This document shows positions 26,847 to 37,151 of a DNA stretch of 64,000 nucleotides, in pieces (position 1 is the first letter of the stretch; every line of letters begins with the position of its first letter). The DNA comes from Ascidiimonas sp046199005. Lineage in GTDB: Bacteria; Bacteroidota; Bacteroidia; Flavobacteriales; Flavobacteriaceae. The position numbers and the translations under genes are program-made. The notes under the pieces are model-generated. The model worked only from the letters and a program-made list of their open reading frames with translations. It was not told where the DNA came from and searched no databases. The stretch lies in NCBI GenBank assembly GCA_046199005.1, contig CP176050.1, forward strand, positions 496,001-560,000. The letters are read 5' to 3'.

Positions 26847-28634
26847 TTAATTAATAGCGTCACCCCTAAGTTGACGGTACGTTTTTCGCGCCTCTACAAA
26901 ATAAATGCTATTGGGGTGATTAAAAATGATCTTTTCGTAGAACTCTTTTGCCTTCTCAATATCTGCAAATACTTTTCGGTAAAGTTCAGCCAACGCAAAC
27001 AAGGCATCATCGGCTAAAATATCGTCTCCATAAAACTCTATGATCTTTAAGTAATTGAGCCGCGCTCTCTCAAACTCTTTTTGACCTTCAAATAGTTGCG
27101 CCTGCTTAAATAAAGCTTCATCTTCTATACGCTCTCCCTTATGATCTTCAAGAATAGAATTCAATAGTTTAATAGAGGCATTGTTTTTATTCTGATAAGC
27201 TAACAGATCTGCTTTTGCATAAATCTTTAAAGCAGTTTGGGTAGAATCTTCTAGAGAATTATCTGAGATTAACAGGCTTAATTGCATGGCATCATTGGCA
27301 ATTAATTGTGTTGTAGACGATCTCAAAACCTTTAATTGAGTCAATGCCCAATCAAAATCTCCTTTGTAAAAACTGGTCTTGGCTACTTTAAACCGGGCAG
27401 TTTGAGCAACAACATCATTCTTTAAAGATTTCTGTACCTGTGCATAATATATTAACGCCTGATTAAACTTTTCTTCATACACCAGAATGTCTCCGAGGTT
27501 CAATTTAATTTTTGCAAGTTCATATCGATTTACGGGTAATTCTAAACTTTCTTTCAAAAGATTTTCACCCGCACTTATATCATTAAACTGGAAAGCCAGA
27601 AAACGTGCATAAGCTATTTGAAGCGGAATAGTTTCTGTAATGATCCCATAATCCTGAATTAGTGCTTTAAATTCTTCGTTGATATCTTTGTAATCTTTCT
27701 TATCTGCTTGTACAATCGCTATTTCTAACTTCAATAAATGTGCATCTAATCGCAAAGATTGATCATTCGATTCTTGTATGACATGACTGAATATGGTTTT
27801 GGCAATTTCATAGGCCGCATCTTCTTTAGCCAGGATACCAAGATCCATTACTCTTTCCAGGGAAGTATCATCCGATCTCTTCAAAATTGCTTTTTCCTGA
27901 ATGAAAGCATTTTTATATTGGCGTTGTTGCACATATAACCAGCTTAACATTTCATTCCAAAGAAGATCAGGCTCACTTTGAACTTTTTTGAGTAAAACCC
28001 TTTTAAGCTTCTGGTTGTTTTCATTAAGAGGATTATCTTCCAGAAACTGACCAATTCGGTTCATAATGGTTCGCTTATAGCCATTATTACTTTGGATCAA
28101 TTCAAGATAATTGGAAAACATTTTTTCGATATCACCCAGCTCTCCGTAAATTCTTGCGATCTCTAATTTTATATTGGTATTCGGGTTTATTTTGACGGAT
28201 TCTTCATAGGTACGCAATGCATACTGCAACAATGATTTTTTCTTGAAACTCGCTCCGATCATAAATGCATATCCCGGGTTTTCTGCTACCTGATCAAGCG
28301 CTCGCTCATAATACTCCTTCGCTAAATTCTCGTTTCCCTGCAGATCGTAATTATAACCTAATTCAACAAGAAGGTTTGGGGCGTAGAAAGTTTTTTTGAT
28401 AAAGGGGAGTAACAGCTCTTCTACCTTCTCGTATTTTTCTAATTGTTGATAACTTACGATAAGATTTTGAAGAAAATCGGAACGCTCCGGATTTTGTTTG
28501 TATAATTTCTCATAAAAACCAAGTGCTTTCTCGAATTCTCCGTTTTCAAAATATTGTCTTGCCAATGCATCATTTTGTGCCCGGCCGAACGTGATCAATA
28601 ATCCAAAGAAAAGGAAAAGATACTTTTTCAACAT
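26847..28634 (-). CDS. Exported TPR-repeat protein
   Basis: A 595-residue protein with a signal peptide (residues 1-20, KYLFLFFGLLITFGRAQ) and tetratricopeptide repeats over most of its length, for example ARQYFENGEFEKALGFYEKL, AKEYYERALDQVAENPGYAF and ARLNYLKIIEFYGDDILADD. It is likely a periplasmic scaffold, and tol-pal-like TPR proteins are an alternative. A TATATTTG in the minus orientation at 28656-28649 fits a -7 box just upstream. Confidence 0.85.
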   Translation of the reverse strand: MLKKYLFLFFGLLITFGRAQNDALARQYFENGEFEKALGFYEKLYKQNPERSDFLQNLIVSYQQLEKYEKVEELLLPFIKKTFYAPNLLVELGYNYDLQGNENLAKEYYERALDQVAENPGYAFMIGASFKKKSLLQYALRTYEESVKINPNTNIKLEIARIYGELGDIEKMFSNYLELIQSNNGYKRTIMNRIGQFLEDNPLNENNQKLKRVLLKKVQSEPDLLWNEMLSWLYVQQRQYKNAFIQEKAILKRSDDTSLERVMDLGILAKEDAAYEIAKTIFSHVIQESNDQSLRLDAHLLKLEIAIVQADKKDYKDINEEFKALIQDYGIITETIPLQIAYARFLAFQFNDISAGENLLKESLELPVNRYELAKIKLNLGDILVYEEKFNQALIYYAQVQKSLKNDVVAQTARFKVAKTSFYKGDFDWALTQLKVLRSSTTQLIANDAMQLSLLISDNSLEDSTQTALKIYAKADLLAYQNKNNASIKLLNSILEDHKGERIEDEALFKQAQLFEGQKEFERARLNYLKIIEFYGDDILADDALFALAELYRKVFADIEKAKEFYEKIIFNHPNSIYFVEARKTYRQLRGDAIN

Positions 28635-28811
28635 AGTAAGGTTTACTTCAAATATAAGGTTTGAAGTCTTTATATACCGTTAATATTATGAAAAAAGAAG
28701 TAATGATTAAAGTCCAGACCTTAGCCGTTCCTATAAAATAGCATGCTGGTATCCTAGGTTTGATGTCGGAAGCTGTAATCTACAAAAAGCCGAATAATTT
28801 AAGCACAACTA

Positions 28812-30083
28812 TTAATCAATACGATCAAAACCTGTATACGGCCGAAGTACTTCGGGTATCAGAACACCTTCTGGCGTCTGGAAATTTTCAAGTATGCCTG
28901 CAAGTACTCTGGGAAGCGCTAAGGCACTTCCATTCAAAGTATGGGCCAATTGACTTTTTCCTTCTTTATCCTTGTAACGGAGTTTGAGTCTGTTCGCCTG
29001 AAAACTTTCAAAATTTGAAACGGAACTGATCTCAAGCCATCGATTTTGCGCGGTAGAATACAATTCGAAATCATAGGTAAGGGCTGAGGTAAAACCTAAA
29101 TCTCCGCCACACAATCTAAGAATACGATAGGGTAATTGCAGTTCTTGTAAAATAGATTTCACATGCGCTACCATTCCGTCTAAAGCCTCATAAGACTTTT
29201 CCGGATGTTCGATTCTAACGATCTCTACTTTATCAAATTGATGCAGTCTGTTAAGCCCTCTTACGTGAGCTCCATAACTTCCCGCTTCTCTTCTAAAACA
29301 AGGTGTATAAGCGGTACAGCAAATGGGAAAACGATCTTCGGTAAGCAATTCATCTCTAAAAAAATTGGTTACCGGAACCTCGGCTGTAGGAATCAGGTAA
29401 AGATCATCTTCACTAATGTAATACATCATTCCTTCCTTGTCAGGCAACTGTCCGGTTCCATATCCCGAAGCTTCATTAATGACGAGCGGAGGCTGATATT
29501 CGGTGTAACCCGCAGCTGTATTTTTATCTAAAAAATACGAGATCAATGCCCTTTGAAGCCTGGCACCTTTTCCTTTGTAAACTGGAAAGCCAGCTCCTGT
29601 AATTTTATTTCCCAGCTCAAAATCTATAATATCATATTTTTGCGCAAGTTCCCAGTGCGGTAAAGCATTATCGTGCAGTTCGGGGATATCTCCTTCCCTG
29701 TAAACTTCTTCGTTGTCTTCATCTGTATTTCCTTTAGGAACTGAAGTATGAGGGACATTGGGCAGAGTATACAAAAGCTTTTGCAGTTCCTCCGCTGTTG
29801 CATTCAATTCATCTCCGAGTTCCTTAGACCGCTCTTTTAAAGTAACGGTTTCTTGTTTAAGCTCATTTGCTTTTTGCGCTTCTCCAGTCTTAAATAATAG
29901 CCCTATTTCTTTAGACAATTTATTAGATTGAGAAAGTGTTTGATCTAGCTGAGTCTGAAGACTTCTTCGCGCTTCGTCATGAGAGATCACTGCTTCAATT
30001 ATTTCTGTAGCATCCATATTTCGCTTCTCAAGTGCTTTGATAACACTTTCTTTATTCTCTCTTATAAATTGTACTTGTAACAT
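28812..30083 (-). CDS. serS: Seryl-tRNA synthetase
   Basis: A 423-residue class II synthetase. The N-terminal coiled-coil arm (about 30-110: EAQKANELKQETVTLKERSK) is followed by motif 2 (TPCFRREAGSYGAHVRGLNR), and the motif 3 region NGSALALPRVLAGILENFQ. An upstream in-frame extension to 30227 would add 48 residues without homology, so the ATG at 30083 (MLQVQFIRENKE) is chosen. The gene stands alone, 83 bp after the HTTM gene. Confidence 0.95.
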   Translation of the reverse strand: MLQVQFIRENKESVIKALEKRNMDATEIIEAVISHDEARRSLQTQLDQTLSQSNKLSKEIGLLFKTGEAQKANELKQETVTLKERSKELGDELNATAEELQKLLYTLPNVPHTSVPKGNTDEDNEEVYREGDIPELHDNALPHWELAQKYDIIDFELGNKITGAGFPVYKGKGARLQRALISYFLDKNTAAGYTEYQPPLVINEASGYGTGQLPDKEGMMYYISEDDLYLIPTAEVPVTNFFRDELLTEDRFPICCTAYTPCFRREAGSYGAHVRGLNRLHQFDKVEIVRIEHPEKSYEALDGMVAHVKSILQELQLPYRILRLCGGDLGFTSALTYDFELYSTAQNRWLEISSVSNFESFQANRLKLRYKDKEGKSQLAHTLNGSALALPRVLAGILENFQTPEGVLIPEVLRPYTGFDRID

Positions 30084-30166
30084 AGTCTGTTTGCGATTGT
30101 ATAATACCGTGTTTACGCTATTTAAGGGAACAAATTTAATGTAAATATCAAAAAGAAAAGACCGTC

Positions 30167-31525
30167 TTATTCTTTTTCTGAACGTTCGTAGGGCAATATC
30201 CAATCGTGATGTGAAAAATGAGACCATTCTTCGGCAGCCAGATCTACTTCGGGGTCGATAAGTGTTTTAAGTGATCCGCCGTTTACCCTTACTTTTCCTA
30301 TGGCATAAATAGAGACATCCTTACCCTCTGCCGCCTGTTGCTTTTTGATACGTTGTGCGAACTGCCAGATAACGTCGGGTTTCGAAGTGACCATTCCGGC
30401 TTGTTTCGGACTGAGAAAATTGCGTGGAGAAATGTAAGTGGTTTTTCCTGTTTTTTTATCTACTACTTTAAAAGAGATGTATCCGCTTTTGGTGCGCAAC
30501 ATCATACGCCAACTCATTCGATGACCTTCCTCTGTCCATAATACATCGTCTTTTATCAACCAATGTCTGAGCGGTAAACCGATCTGAATGATAAAGTATA
30601 TAATTGCCATGGAAATGTAGATGTTTTTATTCGCAGGTACTCGCAGAGCATAGTTCCTGTCGATGGGAGGTTTTCTTTTTTTAAGAAATATGCTCCGGAT
30701 AGTTTCCGGGGGATAAAAAAACACGATAAAAGCAAGAGATAAATAGGGGAAAATACCAATTTGAAAAACGATCGAATTGAATATGTGAAAGAAAATAGAG
30801 GCTACAAACGCAAAATTTCGAGTAGGTTTCCATAGTAGTAGAGGTACCACTAACAGATCGAAAAAAATACCCGTATAGGCAATAATATAATGGAGGGTCT
30901 TGTTTGCTAGATATTCTCCAATCACCGGATAGTTGGTGCGTGATGCCATGAGACTTTCGATGGCAGAAGTGTCCAGCCAGTCCGGATAAATTTTTGCAAC
31001 AGAAGCATAGGTGTACACGATCCATAATTGAAGAATAATGATCAGACTACACCAGCGAGGCATGGTAAGAGATCGCAATGAAGGCTTACGTTTAACGTCC
31101 AGAGATAAATACCTGTTAGCGGGTAAAATGCACATAATAGCGCAAATCAAAATAAGTAGGTAATAATGATTGTTGTAAGATGCTTTTTGCATGAGATAGG
31201 TGGCCGTCCACATAACCGTAAAAACAAACATGCTAAAACGATAGCGATACCCCAACATTACAAGAAGCCCTGCGATGCCCATAACAAGGTAGTAAAAATA
31301 CATACCGTTACCCGGAAGAGGTTGTAGCCACTCAAGCCCAATAAAACTAAAGGTGAATTCCGGTTCAACCATTGTTTTTTTTACCCATCCGGTAAAAATG
31401 GCGCCTACAGATTCCAAAAAAATAAGGATCCCAAACAGTATTCTGAAGACAATAAGAGGGGCGTTGTCTATTTCTTTGAAAAGAAACTGATCTCTACTTT
31501 CTTTTTCGAATAAATTCAAGCGCAT
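30167..31525 (-). CDS. HTTM-family membrane protein (vitamin K carboxylase-like)
   Basis: About 453 residues with around eight hydrophobic helices and the HTTM signature: FKEIDNAPLIVFRILFG at the start, MLGYRYRF, ASYNNHYYLL, CILPANRYLSLD and IYPDWLDT. The family includes the vitamin K-dependent gamma-carboxylase and bacterial homologues of unknown function. The true start is probably ATG 31525, overlapping ribF by 32 bp; an ATG at 31585 also reads in frame. Its position just after ribF suggests one transcript. Carboxylation is not proven by sequence. Confidence 0.82.
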   Translation of the reverse strand: MRLNLFEKESRDQFLFKEIDNAPLIVFRILFGILIFLESVGAIFTGWVKKTMVEPEFTFSFIGLEWLQPLPGNGMYFYYLVMGIAGLLVMLGYRYRFSMFVFTVMWTATYLMQKASYNNHYYLLILICAIMCILPANRYLSLDVKRKPSLRSLTMPRWCSLIIILQLWIVYTYASVAKIYPDWLDTSAIESLMASRTNYPVIGEYLANKTLHYIIAYTGIFFDLLVVPLLLWKPTRNFAFVASIFFHIFNSIVFQIGIFPYLSLAFIVFFYPPETIRSIFLKKRKPPIDRNYALRVPANKNIYISMAIIYFIIQIGLPLRHWLIKDDVLWTEEGHRMSWRMMLRTKSGYISFKVVDKKTGKTTYISPRNFLSPKQAGMVTSKPDVIWQFAQRIKKQQAAEGKDVSIYAIGKVRVNGGSLKTLIDPEVDLAAEEWSHFSHHDWILPYERSEKE

Positions 31526-32426
31526 GCGTTTTATCTTTCTTGAGCTGTTCTTTAAGCATATCCACCGAGTCAAAGCGTTCTTCATTTCTCAGCCGGCCAA
31601 GCATATCTACTTGAATTTCCTGACCGTAAAGATCAGCATCAAAATCAAAAAAGTTAATCTCTACGGTTTTCTTAGACCCATTTACAGTAGGATTAAAACC
31701 TATATTCATCATCCCGTAAACCTGTCGATCGTAGAGCATACTTTTTACAACGTAAACACCGTTGGCAGGAATAAGTTTGTAGTCTTCCTTAATCTTTAGA
31801 TTAGCCGTAGGAAAATCTATTTGTCTACCCAAACCTTTTCCGTGTTCAATGATTCCGGTAAGCATAAATTCATACCCAAGGTAAGCATTTGCGGTAGTAA
31901 TATCTCCTTCATTAAGGGCATTTCTAATTTTCGTTGAGCTCACAGACACTTCATTAATTTCTTCGGCAGAAATTTCTTCAACATCAAAATTAAATGTACT
32001 TCCGTATTCCATGAGATCTTTGATGGTGGCAGTACGATTACGTCCAAAACGATGGTCGTATCCTATCACCATCTTTTGTACATGCAGCTGATCTACTAAA
32101 ATCTCTTTTACGAATTCTTGTGCTGTTAGTCTGGAAAACTCTTTTGTAAAGGGTTGAACAATTAATTGATCCAGTCCTGTTTTTTCAAGAATCTGTTGTT
32201 TTTCAGGAAGGGTGGTTATGAGCTTGAGGTCAGAATTTTGTTGCAGCACCATTCTCGGGTGTGGGAAAAAAGTGAGGAGCGTAGATCTCAGGTCATTTGC
32301 AGAAGCACCTGCGACTAATTTTTGAATAATCTTCCGATGACCTATATGAACTCCATCAAAAGTTCCGATAGTTACAATTGTACGAACCGGATTGTTAAAA
32401 TTTTTTATGTCGTTGAATGTTATCAC
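31494..32426 (-). CDS. ribF: Bifunctional riboflavin kinase / FAD synthetase
   Basis: A 310-residue enzyme that phosphorylates riboflavin to FMN and adenylylates FMN to FAD. The N-terminal nucleotidyltransferase shows VTIGTFDGVHIGHRKIIQ, FFPHPRMV and SSTKIRNAL. The C-terminal flavokinase shows GKGLGRQIDFPTANL and NPTVNGSKKTVEINFFDF. It starts at a GTG, as read. It is normal in length. Confidence 0.95.
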   Translation of the reverse strand: MITFNDIKNFNNPVRTIVTIGTFDGVHIGHRKIIQKLVAGASANDLRSTLLTFFPHPRMVLQQNSDLKLITTLPEKQQILEKTGLDQLIVQPFTKEFSRLTAQEFVKEILVDQLHVQKMVIGYDHRFGRNRTATIKDLMEYGSTFNFDVEEISAEEINEVSVSSTKIRNALNEGDITTANAYLGYEFMLTGIIEHGKGLGRQIDFPTANLKIKEDYKLIPANGVYVVKSMLYDRQVYGMMNIGFNPTVNGSKKTVEINFFDFDADLYGQEIQVDMLGRLRNEERFDSVDMLKEQLKKDKTHALEFIRKRK

Positions 32427-32505
32427 CTAAAAAGACAGACAAAAAGCAAAAATAACTTATGTTTGTTACTATTATCTTTATTAAAGTAAAAAATTTTACT
32501 TCTCT

Positions 32506-35500
32506 ATGAAAACAAACTTACGGTATGTTTTTGCAATCACCATATTTTTTCTTTCCTTTTATCATGTACAGGGCCAACAATACTGGAATCAAATAACCTC
32601 AGATAACAAGGCGACTCATACAACACTACGTGAACTTAAAACAGAAGGTTTCTCCCTAATGTCTTTAGATGAAGAAGCCTTTAAAAACAGTCTTCAGGCA
32701 GCCCCTTTACGTAAGGCAAATTCTAGATCTGTTGAACTGCTGGTTTCGCTGCCGGATGAGAAGGGAAACCTGATCTCTTTTTCAATATATGAAGCTCCGG
32801 TATTAGCTTCCGGATTGAGCAAATTGTATCCGGAGATCAAATCGTATATCGGTTTTGGCAAAAAAGAAAAAGTTAGGGTGCGTTTTAGTGTTTCTCGTTT
32901 TGGTGTACAACACATGATGACCTTTGAAAACGGCCGTACAGTCTTCATGGAGAAGTTTACTAAAAGCAGTAATGAGTACATTATCTATACCAGAGATTCC
33001 AGAAAATCAAAAACAGGAATAAACTGCTCTACTGAGACGGCAAAACTATCTAAGATCAATTTTAGTGCTCTTCGCGATAACAACGATCAGATATTAAGGA
33101 TCTATGAGCTAGCCGTTTCCACAACTGGTGAATATACTGCCTTTCACGGAGGTACTGTTGAAGGAGCTCTTTCTGCAATCAATGCCACAGTTACCCGAGT
33201 AAATGAGGTGTACGAAATAGATCTCGGAATATCTCTGATCGTTGTAGATGAAACACAGGATGTTATTTTTCTTGATCCAGAAACCGATCCGTATGAAGCT
33301 TCGGGGCTTAATCTTGCCGTACAAACGGTACTTACCGAGCAGGTAGGGGAAAATAATTATGATGTAGGACACTTGTTTCATCAGGCAAGTGACAACGGTA
33401 ATGCAGGTTGTATAGGATGTGTTTGTATCGATGGTAGAAAAGGGAGTGCATTTTCGGCTACGACAGAACCTACAGGAGATATTTTTGATATTGACTATGT
33501 ATCTCATGAGATAGGTCATCAATTCGGAGCAAATCACACCTGGTCCTTTGAATCAGAAGGTTTCGGGGTAAATTACGAACCCGGAAGTGGAACAACGATC
33601 ATGGGGTATGCCGGCATCACAGGAGCAAATAATGTACAATTGAACAGCGATCCTTATTTTCATTATGCCAGTATCGATCAGATCACAGATTATATAGCGA
33701 CCACCGATTGTGATGAAGAGGTGGCACTTACCAACAATCCGCCGGTTGCCAATGCAGGAAGTGACCATACGATTCCTAAAGGAACTGCTTTTGTACTGGA
33801 AGGATCTGCAACCGACCCCGACCTTTCAGATCCTGCATCGGAAGATGTGTTAACCTATACATGGGAGCAAATTGATGACGGGATTATTACCAATTCGAAT
33901 TTCGGTCCCTCAAATACTTTAGGAGCTAATTTCAGGTCGATTCCTCCTTCTACAGATCCTGTTCGTTATTTCCCAAGGCTAAGTAGGATCTTAACTGGAA
34001 ATCTCACGCAAGAAAATCCGTCATTAAATGACGCATGGGAGACCGTTTCAAATGCAGGGCGAAGTTTTAATTTTGCCCTTACAGTTCGAGATAATGTACC
34101 AGGAGGAGGGCAGACAAGTTCAGATCTGGTAGAAATAACCGTTGATGAAGACAGTGGACCTTTTGTTGTTACCTCACAAACAGAAGCGGTTACATGGAAG
34201 TCAGGAGAAATAGAGACCATAACCTGGGATGTGGCAGGAACCAGTTCGGCACCTATTAATGCGCAGCAAGTTGATATTCTGTTATCACTGGACGCGGGCG
34301 TGACTTTTCCCATTGTTCTTGTTCAAAATACCGAAAATGATGGCTCGCATAAACTCGTCGTACCCGGCGGTATCGATACCACTAATGGCAGATTGATGAT
34401 ACGTGCATCCAATAATATTTTTCTGGCCGTCAATAGCGGAGTGATAACCGTTGAAGGCTCTGAATTTGTAATGAACTTTCCATTCGTGGAAGCACTTATT
34501 TGTCAACCAGATAATCTCACGGTTGATTTCACCTATAATACCTTCTCAGGATTTAACGAACAAACCAACTTTACTGCTTCCGGTTTGCCGTCAGGACTCT
34601 CAGTTAGTTTTACGCCGGCAAGTGTTACCAATGATGGGACTGAAGTAGAAATGTTAATTACAGGATCTTCAAACGTGACTCCCGGGGCATATCCGTTTAC
34701 GATAACGGGAACAGCAACTTCGGTCTCACAAAACATCACGTTCAATTTGATCGTTTCAGCCGATACGCTTACTGATGTCGTTTTACAGAGTCCTTCAGAC
34801 GGTGCAACCGATGTTTTCTTTACCGAAGCATTAATCTGGCAGCCAGATCCGCTGGCAGCTTCTTATGACCTTGAGATCGCGACCGATGCCGGGTTTAATT
34901 CCATTGTCGAATCAGCTTCTTTAATTACCACTTCCTATGTTCCGTCCACACTCGCTTCACTAACTACCTATTATTGGAGAGTAAAAAGTAAAAATGATTG
35001 CGGTGAAAGTAATTTTGGAACTCCGTTTAGCTTTACTACCGCAGAAGTCAATTGTAAAACCTTCCCTTCAGGCGATGTTCCTGTGACCATTTCGGATACC
35101 GGAACACCTACGGAGATCGCAAGCGTTTTCGTACCAGACGATCTGCCGATTACCGATATTAATGTAACCTTGAATATTACTCATTCCTTCATTTCAGACC
35201 TGCGCATCACCTTAGTGTCTCCTGCCGGAACGGAGGTAGTTTTATTTGCGTTTGACTGTAACGACAGTGAGAATATGCAAGTAACTTATGACGATGATGG
35301 TATAAATCCCGTTTGCGGTTCAAATCCCGCGCTCACAGGTACTTTAATACCACTTCAGGCTTTGAGCACTTTTAATGGAGAATCTTCAAGAGGAAACTGG
35401 GCACTTATCGTAGAAGATACTTTTGATTTTGATGGTGGCGCGATCAACACATTTGACCTGGAAGTGTGTGCCGGAGGGATTTTTCTTCCGGATGCAGATG

Positions 35501-36195
35501 GAGATGGTGTTTTAGACGTAAACGATAACTGCCCCAATGTTGAAAATACGAATCAACTTGATACAGATGGGGATGGAGACGGAAATGCCTGTGATGACGA
35601 TGACGATGCAGATGGCATACTTGACCAGAATGATAATTGCCCATTGATAGTGAATTTAGATCAGGCTGATAACGATGGGGATGGAATTGGAGACCCCTGT
35701 GATGAAGACGACGATAATGATGGTGTTTTAGATGTAAATGATAATTGTCCGCTAACCGCTAATCCCGATCAGTCAGATAATGATTTGGATGGCATTGGGG
35801 ATATTTGTGATGAAGATGATGACAATGACGGTATTTTAGATGCACAGGATAATTGTCCATTGGAGTTTAATCCTGATCAAAGAGATATAGATAATGATGG
35901 AGAGGGAGATGTTTGTGATGAGGATATCCTAGTTTCGGAGGCGATCACTCCTAATGGTGATGGAATTAATGATACATGGAACATTATTAATATAGAACTC
36001 TATCCAGATGCCGTAGTACGTGTCTATAACAGGTCTGGCAGTGAAGTCTTTAAGGCGGTAGGTTATACAAATAACTGGAACGCCACTTATGATGATCGAA
36101 GCGAACGCTTACCGGCAGGGCCTTATTATTATCAGATAGATCTTGGGGGAGACGGATCGATAGATTTTAACGGATGGATTTATATTACTTATTAA
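32506..36195 (+). CDS. Reprolysin-like zinc metalloprotease, T9SS type B sorted
   Basis: A 1229-residue secreted protein. Order: signal peptide (1-23, ending VQGQQ), propeptide-like region, reprolysin-type protease with HEIGHQFGANH (ligands His334, His338, His344), Ig/PKD-like modules, a fibronectin-type region (about 752-845), a P-domain (about 849-988), calcium-binding thrombospondin type 3 repeats (about 996-1142, DxDxDGxxDxxDxCP) and a type B C-terminal sorting domain (EAITPNGDGINDTWNI onward). It is probably exported through the outer membrane by the T9SS. A PorP gene follows 26 bp later. Confidence 0.93.
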   Translation: MKTNLRYVFAITIFFLSFYHVQGQQYWNQITSDNKATHTTLRELKTEGFSLMSLDEEAFKNSLQAAPLRKANSRSVELLVSLPDEKGNLISFSIYEAPVLASGLSKLYPEIKSYIGFGKKEKVRVRFSVSRFGVQHMMTFENGRTVFMEKFTKSSNEYIIYTRDSRKSKTGINCSTETAKLSKINFSALRDNNDQILRIYELAVSTTGEYTAFHGGTVEGALSAINATVTRVNEVYEIDLGISLIVVDETQDVIFLDPETDPYEASGLNLAVQTVLTEQVGENNYDVGHLFHQASDNGNAGCIGCVCIDGRKGSAFSATTEPTGDIFDIDYVSHEIGHQFGANHTWSFESEGFGVNYEPGSGTTIMGYAGITGANNVQLNSDPYFHYASIDQITDYIATTDCDEEVALTNNPPVANAGSDHTIPKGTAFVLEGSATDPDLSDPASEDVLTYTWEQIDDGIITNSNFGPSNTLGANFRSIPPSTDPVRYFPRLSRILTGNLTQENPSLNDAWETVSNAGRSFNFALTVRDNVPGGGQTSSDLVEITVDEDSGPFVVTSQTEAVTWKSGEIETITWDVAGTSSAPINAQQVDILLSLDAGVTFPIVLVQNTENDGSHKLVVPGGIDTTNGRLMIRASNNIFLAVNSGVITVEGSEFVMNFPFVEALICQPDNLTVDFTYNTFSGFNEQTNFTASGLPSGLSVSFTPASVTNDGTEVEMLITGSSNVTPGAYPFTITGTATSVSQNITFNLIVSADTLTDVVLQSPSDGATDVFFTEALIWQPDPLAASYDLEIATDAGFNSIVESASLITTSYVPSTLASLTTYYWRVKSKNDCGESNFGTPFSFTTAEVNCKTFPSGDVPVTISDTGTPTEIASVFVPDDLPITDINVTLNITHSFISDLRITLVSPAGTEVVLFAFDCNDSENMQVTYDDDGINPVCGSNPALTGTLIPLQALSTFNGESSRGNWALIVEDTFDFDGGAINTFDLEVCAGGIFLPDADGDGVLDVNDNCPNVENTNQLDTDGDGDGNACDDDDDADGILDQNDNCPLIVNLDQADNDGDGIGDPCDEDDDNDGVLDVNDNCPLTANPDQSDNDLDGIGDICDEDDDNDGILDAQDNCPLEFNPDQRDIDNDGEGDVCDEDILVSEAITPNGDGINDTWNIINIELYPDAVVRVYNRSGSEVFKAVGYTNNWNATYDDRSERLPAGPYYYQIDLGGDGSIDFNGWIYITY

Positions 36196-36221
36196 TGTTG
36201 TTTTCTAATTTTTCAAATAGA

Positions 36222-37151
36222 ATGAATTCTAATATAAAAAAGCTGTTTGTTGTAAGTGTATTCTTTTTAAGTCTTTCAATTTCTGCCCAGCAACAATCAG
36301 ATTACGTTTTTTACAGATATAACCTGAATGCGTTTAATCCGGCAGCAGCAGGATATGAAGGTATTACAAGTTTTTCATTGAATGTAAGGAGTCAGTGGCA
36401 GGGAATTGATGAAGCACCACGAACCCAGACCTTTCTTGCCAGTACGTCTCTATCTGATAAAATAGGCCTTGGAGTATCTGTGATCAACGATCAGACGTTC
36501 ATTGAAAAACAGACATCTCTATTTGTAGACTTCTCCTATAAACTGCGTGTAGATGAAGATACCGATCTTTTTCTCGGTTTGAAAGCGGGAGGTAACATAC
36601 TCGATATAAATGCGGGTGGACTCAATGCCTTTAACTATACTGCAGATCCGCTGTTGGTAGATCAAAGTAATTTTAGTCCAAATGTAGGAATAGGGTTCCT
36701 TTTAAAAAATGAAGCCTATTTTGTATCACTATCTACGCCTGGATTGCTGAGTTCCGATCGCCTGGAGGAGGTTGATGGCACCGTGGTGGAAGCAACAAAC
36801 GAATTACATATATATGTTGCCGGAGGATATAATTATGAAATTGCAGAAGACTGGCTATTGAAACCATCGGTCTTAGGTCGCTATGTAAACGGAGCTCCTT
36901 TTTCGGCTACGATCACCGCAGCCGCAGAATTTAAAAAGAAATTTGAGTTTGGTGTTGCCTACAGAACGGATAGTGGTATTAGCGGACTCGCCCTGATCAA
37001 AGCAACCGACTGGCTGCAAGCAGGCTACGCGTACGATAGTTCGCTACGCTCTGAGCTGAATGATCTGGGGAGCGGAACTCATGAAATTATGCTTCGTTTC
37101 TTTTTACCCAACAAGAAAAAAGAGGAAGTACCCGAAGAAACAGAAGAGTAA
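36222..37151 (+). CDS. PorP/SprF-family type IX secretion membrane protein
   Basis: A 309-residue outer-membrane beta-barrel-type protein with a signal peptide (ending LSISAQ). It has the PorP/SprF pattern FYRYNLNAFNPAAAGYEG, VRSQWQGIDEAPRTQTFLAS and the ending GSGTHEIMLRFFLP. SprF-type proteins serve type B sorting domain substrates, and the gene follows directly on the protease. The ORF reads upstream to 36174, but the ATG at 36222 starts the signal peptide. Its stop codon abuts that of pth on the other strand. Confidence 0.9.
   Translation: MNSNIKKLFVVSVFFLSLSISAQQQSDYVFYRYNLNAFNPAAAGYEGITSFSLNVRSQWQGIDEAPRTQTFLASTSLSDKIGLGVSVINDQTFIEKQTSLFVDFSYKLRVDEDTDLFLGLKAGGNILDINAGGLNAFNYTADPLLVDQSNFSPNVGIGFLLKNEAYFVSLSTPGLLSSDRLEEVDGTVVEATNELHIYVAGGYNYEIAEDWLLKPSVLGRYVNGAPFSATITAAAEFKKKFEFGVAYRTDSGISGLALIKATDWLQAGYAYDSSLRSELNDLGSGTHEIMLRFFLPNKKKEEVPEETEE

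Noticed and set aside
28760..28987. A 75-codon plus-strand open frame after the TPR gene
   Set aside because: Most of it overlaps the 3' part of serS on the other strand and it has no recognisable domain or promoter.
30084..30227. N-terminal extension of seryl-tRNA synthetase
   Set aside because: The 48 extra residues are basic and hydrophobic without family similarity, while MLQVQFIRENKE is the normal family start.
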